Source: a bacterium
GTDB taxonomy: Bacteria; Patescibacteriota; Patescibacteriia; Patescibacteriales; GWE2-39-37
DNA: 21,513 bases
Direction: 5' to 3'
Assembly: GCA_021786695.1 (NCBI GenBank)
Contig: JAJYMT010000048.1
Coordinates: 1 to 21,513 of the forward strand
A program made the translations under genes and the position numbers. Of the stretch, positions 1 through 6,897 are shown in pieces. The notes under the pieces were generated by a model, which was not told the DNA's origin, made no database searches, and worked only from the letters and a program-made list of their open reading frames with translations. Every line of letters begins with the position of its first letter. The stretch's first letter is position 1.

Positions 1-1
1 C

Positions 2-409
2 CGATCTGGCCTGATCGATAAAACGTTCAAATGCGCTGACAGTTCGCGGCCAGCGGCGGATCAAAAATGCGACCTTAATGATTTCATCCGCATCGCCGTA
101 AACATTTCCAAAATCATCCTGGGGCTGACCGGTTCGCTCGCCCTGCTGGCTTTCGTCTATGGCGGCTTCGTTTTTATGCTTTCCGGCGGCAGCGCCCAGA
201 ACGTGGAAAAAGGAAAAAATATTCTGACCGGAGCGGTAATCGGCCTGGTGATTGTATTTGCCAGCTATACCATCATCCAGTTCGTCTTGCGGCAAGCTGG
301 ATTGATAAAAGAAAACGGGGAATTCATCGATTCCTCGATCAGATCTGGCAACTGGAATGCCCCCCCCGCAGTAACCCCGGACCAAAGTAAGCAAAACTTT
401 GAGATGTAG
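2..409 (+). CDS. TrbC/VirB2-like pilin (T4SS pilin family), C-terminal part
   Basis: The frame is open from the window edge, so the start and any signal peptide are missing. The visible 135 residues have a Cys-containing segment (TFKCAD, QKCDL), then a hydrophobic helix (about residues 42-58), a short polar turn (LSGGSAQNVEKGKNIL) and a second hydrophobic helix (AVIGLVIVFASYTIIQFVL), followed by a polar tail. Two helices joined by a Gly/Asn/Lys turn is the layout of small VirB2/TrbC-type pilins, which are very common in CPR genomes and are usually annotated as T4SS pilin family. They are membrane proteins thought to form or anchor surface filaments. The stop is TAG, 5 nt before the RodZ-like gene, so the two are probably co-transcribed. 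The family call rests on topology and remembered CPR homologues. Confidence 0.72.
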   Translation, partial: RSGLIDKTFKCADSSRPAADQKCDLNDFIRIAVNISKIILGLTGSLALLAFVYGGFVFMLSGGSAQNVEKGKNILTGAVIGLVIVFASYTIIQFVLRQAGLIKENGEFIDSSIRSGNWNAPPAVTPDQSKQNFEM

Positions 410-414
410 TTAAA

Positions 415-1089
415 ATGTTTACCTTCACCAAAAATAAAATAATCAGCGAGGCCGACTCGATAGCCGAAGTTCTCCGGTCGGCGCGGAAGACGCGCGGTCT
501 GAAAATCGCCAAAATCGCCGCCGACCTGGGTATCGGTGAAAAATATCTATCCGCGCTCGAGGGCGGCCAGTTCCAAAATCTTCCGGACGGTATCTACGGC
601 AAAAATTTCTTGCGCGAATACGGTTCATATCTTGGCCTGGATACCAAAGCGCTACTGGAGATGTTCGAGGCCAGCACGGCCGAAAAAAAGGCGGCGGCCA
701 AAAAAGAGTTGTTCTCCAAACAGGTCGTAGGATCGAAAGAGATGCTCGGATTGCCACGGCTGTTTAAAAATCTCGGCTTGACGCTCTTGGTGCTGGTCTG
801 TTTTCTTTACCTGACCTACCGCCTGGAACGGATCGTGGCGGCGCCGAAACTGGAATTGATCAACCCGACCGAAAACTTCATCACTGTCGAACGTTCGCTC
901 CAGATCATCGGCAAAACCGAACCGGAGACCGAGATCGTGATCAACGGCGAAAAAATATTGAGCGACTCGGCTGGAAATTTTTTAGCGACCGTCAACCTGA
1001 AGACCGGCATCAATATGATCATCGTGACCGCCCAAAAAAAATTCGGGCGGGAATCGCAGCTGACCAGACAGGTACTGGTGCGGGGATAG
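415..1089 (+). CDS. RodZ-like HTH membrane protein
   Basis: 224 residues in three parts. Residues about 15-80 form a lambda-repressor/HTH_25-type domain (SARKTRGLKIAKIAADLGI followed by YLSALEGGQF). Residues about 118-136 form one transmembrane helix (LGLTLLVLVCFLYLTY). Residues about 145-224 form a beta-rich extracytoplasmic domain of the Glucodextranase_B/Ig-like kind (IINGEKILSDSAGNF-like strand pattern). This is the RodZ plan: a cytoplasmic HTH binding the MreB cytoskeleton, one membrane pass and an outer beta domain. The tail is shorter than in proteobacterial RodZ, so a role in cell shape is an inference. The gene follows the pilin by 5 nt, ends in TAG and is followed by a terminator. 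Confidence 0.7.
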   Translation: MFTFTKNKIISEADSIAEVLRSARKTRGLKIAKIAADLGIGEKYLSALEGGQFQNLPDGIYGKNFLREYGSYLGLDTKALLEMFEASTAEKKAAAKKELFSKQVVGSKEMLGLPRLFKNLGLTLLVLVCFLYLTYRLERIVAAPKLELINPTENFITVERSLQIIGKTEPETEIVINGEKILSDSAGNFLATVNLKTGINMIIVTAQKKFGRESQLTRQVLVRG

Positions 1090-1117
1090 CCAAAAAAACA
1101 GATAAATGCTAAGATGC

Positions 1118-1141
1118 AAAAAGGGGTAATCGCCCTTTTTT
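1118..1141 (+). terminator. Rho-independent terminator after the RodZ-like gene
   Basis: AAAAAGGG (1118-1125) pairs with CCCTTTTT (1133-1140) around a 7-nt loop and ends in a T run. It separates the pilin/RodZ-like pair from recA. Confidence 0.7.
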
Positions 1142-1195
1142 ATTTGCCGATATCTCCGGGCGGTTAGAAGCGAATCAAGATAATAAAATAATCAT

Positions 1196-1201
1196 TATAA
1201 T
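1196..1201 (+). promoter_or_regulatory. Possible -10 box of recA
   Basis: A perfect TATAAT ends only 3 nt before the recA ATG, with no SD and no clear -35 box. If it is used, the transcript would start at or beside the start codon, giving a leaderless mRNA. It may also be a chance match in AT-rich DNA. Confidence 0.35.
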
Positions 1202-1204
1202 CTT

Positions 1205-2239
<1,035 letters not shown>

Positions 2240-2254
2240 AAATACTCTGACGAT

Positions 2255-2300
2255 AAAAAATAGCCCCGCCCTTCTTTGGAAAAGGGCGGGGCTATTTTTT
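2255..2300. terminator. Bidirectional terminator between recA and efp
   Basis: A 19-bp perfect stem: the A6-TAGCCCCGCCCTT arm (2255-2273) pairs with AAGGGCGGGGCTATTTTTT (2282-2300). Flanking A and T runs allow use from both convergent genes. Confidence 0.9.
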
Positions 2301-2313
2301 ACGTTGAAAATAA

Positions 2314-2871
2314 TTACGCTCTTTCTACATATTCGCCGGTATCGGTGTTTATCCTGATTAGATCGCCTTCATTAATAAACATCGGCGCGTTCACCTCGGC
2401 GCCGGTCTCAAGCGTCACCACCTTGGTGACGTTGCCGGCGGAATTGCCTTTGACGCCCGGCGGGGCGCTCACTACTTTGAGTTCGAGCTTGATCGGCAGA
2501 TCGATCGCGACCGGCCGGCCCTCGAAATACAGGGCGTCGATATCGATCCCGTCTTTCATGAATTTTTTCTTTTCTCCCAACTGCTCGGTCGGCAAAGAAA
2601 ATTGTTCAAAACTCTCGTTGTCCATGAAGTGGGCGTTCTTTTCGTCCTGGTACATGAAATTCACCTTCTTTTTTTCAACTGCCGCCTCCTCCGCTTTTTC
2701 GTTGCCCTGGAAGGTCTTTTCCAGCACATTGCCGCTGATCAAGTTCCTTAACTTCACCTTCAACACCGCACCACCGCGCCCCATCTTGTGATGGTCCGCC
2801 TTGATCACCGCGTACGGTTCGCCCGCAACCTGGATCAATTTACCTAATTTAATTTCGCTTATGCTTAACAT
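2314..2871 (-). CDS. efp: Translation elongation factor P
   Basis: 185 residues, the usual EF-P length, with the three beta-barrel domains in order: KOW-like N-terminal domain (MLSISEIKLGKLIQVAGEPY), OB domain with the ALYFEGRPVAIDLP block, and C-terminal OB domain (APPGVKGNSAGNVTKVVTLETG). EF-P enters the ribosomal E site and relieves stalling at polyproline. The loop reaching the peptidyl-transferase centre reads HHKMGRGGA, placing Arg at position 32 at its tip instead of the Lys34 that E. coli beta-lysylates. No SD precedes the ATG. It is the last gene before the terminator shared with recA, and may be read through from rpsR across the inverted repeat at 2893-3034. Confidence 0.97.
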   Translation of the reverse strand: MLSISEIKLGKLIQVAGEPYAVIKADHHKMGRGGAVLKVKLRNLISGNVLEKTFQGNEKAEEAAVEKKKVNFMYQDEKNAHFMDNESFEQFSLPTEQLGEKKKFMKDGIDIDALYFEGRPVAIDLPIKLELKVVSAPPGVKGNSAGNVTKVVTLETGAEVNAPMFINEGDLIRINTDTGEYVERA

Positions 2872-2892
2872 AATTTCATTTAAATTTAACTA

Positions 2893-3034
2893 ATAACGGC
2901 GGGGTTAATTAAAAAGCGTCGCGCAGGTTGAGCGGGCACGGTTCCGCCTAAAAGGCGGAGAGCGAGACCGAGCGCGAGCGCAATTTTCTCGCAGGGAAAA
3001 TTGATAGCGTCTTTTTAATTAACCCTGCCGTTAT
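2893..3034. repeat. 142-nt inverted repeat with internal hairpins between rpsR and efp
   Basis: Two 24-nt arms (2893-2916 and 3011-3034) are complementary apart from one G/T position. They enclose two smaller perfect hairpins, CCGCC/GGCGG near 2944-2960 and CAATTTTC/GAAAATTG near 2981-3003, and a GC-rich centre (GAGCGAGACCGAGCGCGAG). The whole would fold as a long stem capped by a multibranch loop. It may be an RNA processing or attenuation site in the rpsF-ssb-rpsR-efp transcript, or a small palindromic insertion. No coding content is seen. Confidence 0.7.
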
Positions 3035-3041
3035 GGCGGCT

Positions 3042-3263
3042 TTATCTGTAAATAAACGGCATCAAGGCCATGACGCGCGCGCGCTTGACCGCGGTCGCCA
3101 GTTTGCGCTGATGCTTGGAGCAGGTGCCGGTGCGCTTCTTCGGCAGAATCTTCATATAAGAACCGATGAACTTGCGCAGGGTCTGCGTGTCTTTATAATC
3201 GATCTCGTCAACGTTGTTGACGCAAAAATAGCACTGCTTCTCTTTCTTGATTGCGTTTTCCAT
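3042..3263 (-). CDS. rpsR: Ribosomal protein bS18
   Basis: 73 residues. S18 binds the 30S platform as a heterodimer with S6. Diagnostic blocks are DYKDTQTLRKFIGSYMKILPKKRTGTCSKHQRKL in sense (key pieces: TLRKFIG, ILPKKRTG, KHQRKL) and the C-terminal RARVMALMPFI. CYFC near the N-terminus and CSKH further on supply four potential zinc ligands, so this is the zinc-type S18. It lies 18 nt after ssb with no SD, as expected for the third gene of the rpsF-ssb-rpsR operon. Confidence 0.97.
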   Translation of the reverse strand: MENAIKKEKQCYFCVNNVDEIDYKDTQTLRKFIGSYMKILPKKRTGTCSKHQRKLATAVKRARVMALMPFIYR

Positions 3264-3281
3264 ATTTTTTGTTGCCGCTTG

Positions 3282-3740
3282 TTAGAACGGTATATTTTCT
3301 ACTTTAATTTCTTCCTCATCTGCCGGCTGATCGCCCACCTGGATCACCGGTTCTTCTGACGGCATCGGCGGCTGTTCGCTGAAGCCGGATGAAGATCTCG
3401 GCCCGGACCCGCCGGCGCGGTCGAGCATGATCATATTCTCAGCCACGATCTCGGTCCGATAGCGCTTCACTCCATCCTGTCCGGTCCAGTCGCGCGTCTG
3501 CAACCGTCCCTCGATATAAATTTTGGAACCCTTGCGCAGATACTGGCCGCAAATCTCCGCCAGCCGGCGCCAGGCGACGATGTTGTGATATTCCACCCGC
3601 TCCTGCTTCTGGCCCGACTGATCGGTCCAGACCTGGTTGGTGGCGACGGAAAAGGAAGCGACCGATTGCCCGCCGGTCGTATTTCTGACCTCCGGGTCGC
3701 GGGTCAGATTACCGATAATCATGGCTTTGTTCAAATTCAT
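3282..3740 (-). CDS. ssb: Single-stranded DNA-binding protein
   Basis: 152 residues. The N-terminal OB fold (about 1-110) has the classic SSB signatures [48 protein letters not shown] and [13 protein letters not shown] flexible Gly/Ser/Pro-rich linker leads to an acidic tip, [11 protein letters not shown], which corresponds to the DDDIPF tail used to recruit replication and repair proteins. It lies between rpsF and rpsR, the order found in most bacteria. A small GCCGGA/TCCGGC hairpin sits in the 36-nt gap upstream, and no SD is visible. Confidence 0.97.
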   Translation of the reverse strand: MNLNKAMIIGNLTRDPEVRNTTGGQSVASFSVATNQVWTDQSGQKQERVEYHNIVAWRRLAEICGQYLRKGSKIYIEGRLQTRDWTGQDGVKRYRTEIVAENMIMLDRAGGSGPRSSSGFSEQPPMPSEEPVIQVGDQPADEEEIKVENIPF

Positions 3741-3753
3741 ATGTTTAATTTAC

Positions 3754-3769
3754 GCCGGATGAGTCCGGC
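3754..3769 (-). other. Small hairpin between rpsF and ssb
   Basis: GCCGGA and TCCGGC pair around a 4-nt loop in the short rpsF-ssb gap, with no T run. It could be a processing or stability element in the operon mRNA. Confidence 0.4.
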
Positions 3770-3776
3770 AGATTAA

Positions 3777-4235
3777 TTATAACAGGTCGCTGGTTTCCAG
3801 AATCTTGTCCAATTTTTCATCCAGGTCTTTGAGGTCGGTCTTGCGTTCTTTGGCCGGCAATTCGGCCTTGATCGGCTTCACTTCCGGTTTTGCCTCTTTC
3901 ATGATCCTCACCTTGGGCGGCTTGCGCTTATCTTTACGCACGATCTGATGGCGCAAAACCTCATTCGACAGCCGGAGCGCCCGTTCAATCTTCGCCAAAC
4001 CCAAGGCCGGTAAATCAAATTCGAGTAAATTATAATAGCCGAATTGGTATTTCTTGATGTGGTAAGCCAGGCGCTTCTTGCCCCACTCCTCGTCCTTGGT
4101 GATCTCCCCCTGGTTCTCTTTGACCAGAGTCCTGACTTTTTCGGCGATCGGCTTGATTTCATCCTCGCTGTACTCGTTGGAAATGATGTACAGAAGCTCG
4201 TAGTGCGAATTACCTGACTTTTTCACTTTTGACAT
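3777..4235 (-). CDS. rpsF: Ribosomal protein bS6
   Basis: 152 residues from the ATG at 4235. S6 is the first protein of the S6:S18 pair on the 30S platform. Matching blocks are HYELLYIISNEYSEDEIKPI, GEITKDEEWGKKRLAYHIKK, GYYNLLEFDLPALGLAKIER and LSNEVLRHQIV. The frame stays open upstream to another ATG at 4268, but the homologous part starts at MSKVKKSGNSHYE, and the longer form would run through a terminator-like hairpin, so the inner ATG was chosen. A charged tail of about 45 residues (KAELPAKERKTDLKDLDEKL) goes beyond the S6 core. First gene of rpsF-ssb-rpsR. Confidence 0.95.
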   Translation of the reverse strand: MSKVKKSGNSHYELLYIISNEYSEDEIKPIAEKVRTLVKENQGEITKDEEWGKKRLAYHIKKYQFGYYNLLEFDLPALGLAKIERALRLSNEVLRHQIVRKDKRKPPKVRIMKEAKPEVKPIKAELPAKERKTDLKDLDEKLDKILETSDLL

Positions 4236-4247
4236 GTGGTTTAGATT

Positions 4248-4282
4248 AAAAAATCCCCGGGCATCCAAAGACGCGGCCGGGG
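4248..4282 (-). terminator. Terminator-like hairpin in the rpsF leader (possible attenuator)
   Basis: On the minus strand, CCCCGG (4282-4277) pairs with CCGGGG (4260-4255) and is followed directly by ATTTTTT. It ends 12 nt before the rpsF ATG. A Rho-independent terminator between promoter and first codon is typical of an attenuator. Confidence 0.55.
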
Positions 4283-4292
4283 CCTACCCTGG

Positions 4293-4353
4293 ATACCTTT
4301 TCCCGAAAAATTAATTCGGGATGAGTGGCCGCTAAGCGGCCTGGGAAAGGTAT
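4293..4353 (-). promoter_or_regulatory. Candidate S6:S18-type ribosomal protein leader
   Basis: The leader RNA of rpsF can form a closing stem (ATACCTTTCCC with GGGAAAAGGTAT, one extra base) around two perfect hairpins: GGCCGC/GCGGCC with a 3-nt loop and CCCGAA/TTCGGG. It lies between the promoter and the attenuator-like terminator. Many bacteria autoregulate rpsF through a leader bound by the S6:S18 dimer; that this fold serves the same role is inferred from position and not from a matched motif. Confidence 0.45.
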
Positions 4354-4370
4354 AAATTAATTGTAACTGG

Positions 4371-4399
4371 ATGTTATCATGCTCTGCCGCAAATTGCAA
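4371..4399 (-). promoter_or_regulatory. Probable rpsF operon promoter
   Basis: On the minus strand, TTGCAA (4399-4394), a 17-nt spacer and TAACAT (4376-4371). It lies just upstream of the structured leader and in the divergent gap with the trm11-like gene. Confidence 0.5.
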
Positions 4400-4428
4400 G
4401 AGCCGGACATAAATGATAAGGTTATGTT

Positions 4429-5595
4429 ATGAAATATTTTTTTATTTTAGGAAGTAACCCGGCCCTGTCCCTGGCTGAACTTACTGCCGTTTACGGCCAG
4501 GCCGGTTTCGCGATATTCGCTGACCAGGCGGCGGTCCTGGAAAGCGGACGGACGATCGATCCATCCGCCGACATCAGGCGGCTCGGAGGAACCATAAAGA
4601 TCGGCGAAGTAGTTGCCGAAGCGTCTTTAAGTACCGCCGACCTGCTCGCAAAAATACAAAAAACCGATATTAAGAAAGAGGGAAAGATAAAATTCGGCTT
4701 TTCTTATTACGGCGCCGGCAAATTCAACCTCAAGCCGCTGGCGATGGAGTACAAAAAAATTCTTTCGGCCGCCGGCAATAGCGCGCGCTGGGTGGTGAGC
4801 CGCGAGCCGAACCTGTCGAGCGTGGTGGTCGAGCAGAACAACCTCACCAAAGGCGGCGCTGAATTCGTCCTGATCCGGGCGGGAAACAAGATACTGGTCG
4901 GAAAAACGACGGCCGTCCAGCCGTTCAAGGACTTATCGGCGCGCGACTACGGCCGTCCGGCGCGCGACGACCGCTCCGGCATGCTGCCGCCCAAACTGGC
5001 GCAAATAATGATCAATCTGGCCCGCGCACCGAGAAACGGATTGTTGCTCGATCCGTTCTGCGGCTCCGGCACCGTAATAACCGAAGCGGCCTTGATGGGC
5101 TATGAAAATCTGATCGGATCAGACATATCGGAGAAAGCGATCGCGGACAGTAAAAAAAATCTGGAGTGGACGGCCGCAAATTTTAAATTTAAAATTTCAA
5201 ATTTAAAATTACTGATTGCCGAGGCGGCGCAAATTTCAAAAAAATTTGATTCTGATTCAATCGACGCCGTCATTACCGAGCCGTACCTCGGACCCCAGCG
5301 CGGAAAAATTGACACGCGCGCCACGGTAAAGCAATTGGAAAGATTGTACGGCGAGAGCTTGCTTGAGTTTTACAAAATTTTAAAAACCGGCGGGCGGGCG
5401 GTGATGGTCTGGCCGGTGTTCGCCGCCGCCCAGGGCCGGATTACGCTTTCACAAAAAATAATCGGTAATTTCAAGTTGATCCCGCCGTTGCCGCAAAAAT
5501 TTTCAACCCTTTCCGGCGGCCAAAATCGCCAAACGATTATCTACGGCCGGCCGGATCAAAGGGTCTGGCGCGAGATCGTTATTCTGGAAAAATAA
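4429..5595 (+). CDS. Trm11-like class I SAM-dependent methyltransferase
   Basis: 388 residues. The N-terminal half (1-170, beginning YFFILGSNPALSLAELTAV) resembles the substrate-binding half of Trm11/Trm-G10 guanosine-N2 tRNA methyltransferases. The C-terminal half is a Rossmann methyltransferase: AVQPFKDLSARDYGRP, motif I DPFCGSGTVITEAAL (residues about 206-220), GSDISEKAI for SAM ribose binding, and a motif IV that reads TEPYLGP where related enzymes have (D/N)PPY. The substrate is probably tRNA, as inferred from the family. An AT-only palindrome at 5179-5210 encodes KFKISNLK within the Rossmann domain. The first Asp/Asn-Pro of motif IV is altered to Glu-Pro, which is also seen in some CPR relatives as far as I recall. 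Confidence 0.85.
   Translation: MKYFFILGSNPALSLAELTAVYGQAGFAIFADQAAVLESGRTIDPSADIRRLGGTIKIGEVVAEASLSTADLLAKIQKTDIKKEGKIKFGFSYYGAGKFNLKPLAMEYKKILSAAGNSARWVVSREPNLSSVVVEQNNLTKGGAEFVLIRAGNKILVGKTTAVQPFKDLSARDYGRPARDDRSGMLPPKLAQIMINLARAPRNGLLLDPFCGSGTVITEAALMGYENLIGSDISEKAIADSKKNLEWTAANFKFKISNLKLLIAEAAQISKKFDSDSIDAVITEPYLGPQRGKIDTRATVKQLERLYGESLLEFYKILKTGGRAVMVWPVFAAAQGRITLSQKIIGNFKLIPPLPQKFSTLSGGQNRQTIIYGRPDQRVWREIVILEK
5179..5210. repeat. AT-only palindrome inside the methyltransferase gene
   Basis: AATTTTAAATTT (5179-5190) and AAATTTAAAATT (5199-5210) are perfect 12-bp inverted arms around 8 nt. The stretch contains a single C among AT bases in a gene that is otherwise about half GC, and keeps the frame. 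Confidence 0.75.
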
Positions 5596-5621
5596 AAATT
5601 TATCCGAGCCGTCCCCGGACT

Positions 5622-5650
5622 CTCCTCCGTATAATGCGGGAGCGTTTTTA
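5622..5650 (+). terminator. Weak terminator after the methyltransferase gene
   Basis: CTCCTCCG (5622-5629) can pair with CGGGAG (5637-5642) with a bulge, followed by GCGTTTTT. It is positioned between convergent genes; the stem is imperfect. Confidence 0.3.
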
Positions 5651-6709
5651 TTTATTGAACAAAAAATGGCAGACGTCGCCGTCTTGCATCACATACTCCT
5701 TGCCCTCGGTGCGCAAGAATCCGAGTTCGCGGGCGCGCGCTTCGCTGCCGGCCTCGACAAATTTCTCATAACTCACCACTTCGGCACGGATGAAACCCCT
5801 CTCGAAATCGGTGTGGATCACGCCGGCGGCCTGCGGCGCCAGTGCTCCGCGCTCGACCGTCCAGGCGCGCGTTTCAGTCGGCCCGGTAGTCAAAAAAGTG
5901 AGCAGGTTCAATTTGTCATATGAGGCCCTGATCAATTTATCCAAACCGCTTTCCGTTAGCCCAAGCTCGCGGATGTACTCCGCCTGCTCTTGTTCCGGCA
6001 GATTCGCCACCTCCTCTTCCAATTTGACGTTCAGCCGCAGAACCTCGCCATCGACATTGGACAGGTCCGGTTCGTCCGGCTTGTTGGTATTAAGCACGTA
6101 AATGATCGGCTTGGCGGTCAGCAAGCCGAGCGACTTAACTGCCGGCTCTTCGTCCTCTGCTGTCTCGAAGGTGCGCGCCGGCTTTCCGGCCGACAGATGG
6201 TCGCGCAGTCGCTCAAGCATCGCTCGTTCGCGAATCAATTCCTTGTCGCCCGATTTGGCATCCCGGCCGACGCGGTCCAGGCGCTTTTCGACCGTGGCCA
6301 AATCGGCAAAGATCAATTCCAGATTGATGGTTTCGCGGTCGCTCTCCGGGTTGATCTGTCCGTTCACATGGATAATATTTTCGTTTGAAAAACTCCGCAC
6401 TACTTCACAAATTGCGTTACATTCTCTAATATTAGCTAAAAATTTATTCCCCAGTCCCTCGCCCTTGTGGGCGTCTTTAACCAGGCCGGCGATATCGACG
6501 AATTCGATTATCGTCGGAATAATTTTGGCTGATTTTGAAATTTTTGCTAATGTTTCAAGTCGATTGTCAGGAACCTTAACCATCCCGACGTTAGGATCGA
6601 TAGTGCAGAAAGGATAATTCGAGGCCTCGGCCCCCTTTTTTGTCAACGCATTGAATAATGTTGATTTTCCGACATTCGGCAATCCGACAATTCCTATTGA
6701 CAGCGGCAT
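5648..6709 (-). CDS. ychF: Redox-regulated ATPase YchF (Obg/OLA1 family)
   Basis: 353 residues, close to the usual 360. YchF is a ribosome-associated P-loop NTPase that prefers ATP. G1 is GIVGLPNVGKST (residues 6-17), followed by NYPFCTIDPNVG (switch I region), G3 DIAGLVKDAHKGEGLGNKFL, and NTNKPD in the G4 position; the C-terminal TGS-like domain carries FLTTGPTETRAWTVERG, VIHTDFERGFIRAEV and the conserved end YVMQDGDVCHFLFN. The expected coiled-coil insertion is present (VEKRLDRVGRDAKSGDKELI). No SD precedes the ATG. Convergent with the methyltransferase gene, divergent from the Fn3 protein. Confidence 0.97.
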   Translation of the reverse strand: MPLSIGIVGLPNVGKSTLFNALTKKGAEASNYPFCTIDPNVGMVKVPDNRLETLAKISKSAKIIPTIIEFVDIAGLVKDAHKGEGLGNKFLANIRECNAICEVVRSFSNENIIHVNGQINPESDRETINLELIFADLATVEKRLDRVGRDAKSGDKELIRERAMLERLRDHLSAGKPARTFETAEDEEPAVKSLGLLTAKPIIYVLNTNKPDEPDLSNVDGEVLRLNVKLEEEVANLPEQEQAEYIRELGLTESGLDKLIRASYDKLNLLTFLTTGPTETRAWTVERGALAPQAAGVIHTDFERGFIRAEVVSYEKFVEAGSEARARELGFLRTEGKEYVMQDGDVCHFLFNK

Positions 6710-6798
6710 AACAAAATTTTCTTATTATAAGTGAATTTATACGTTAAATCAGCATAACAGACAAATTTTATTTATGCAAACCTTAGCGTTTTTTGCTC

Positions 6799-6827
6799 TT
6801 GATTTTTTGCCTAAAGTATGCTATAAT
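6799..6827 (+). promoter_or_regulatory. Promoter of the Fn3 surface protein gene
   Basis: TTGATT (6799-6804), 17 nt, then a perfect TATAAT (6822-6827) preceded by TATGC. The predicted start would give a 5' UTR of about 65 nt. Confidence 0.7.
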
Positions 6828-6851
6828 TAAAGCATAAAAACAAAAAATAAT

Positions 6852-6880
6852 CGTTTATTGGACAAAATTTTCAATAAACG
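6852..6880 (+). other. 5' UTR hairpin ahead of the Fn3 gene
   Basis: CGTTTATTG and CAATAAACG pair perfectly over 9 bp. The hairpin is followed by GGTGAG, the only SD-like sequence before the ATG at 6898, so it may stabilise the mRNA or gate translation. Confidence 0.5.
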
Positions 6881-6897
6881 GTGAGAAAACAAAAAAT

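Noticed and set aside
4236..4268. Upstream ATG at 4268 for rpsF
   Set aside because: The extra 11 residues do not resemble S6 and the DNA forms the terminator-like hairpin of the leader.
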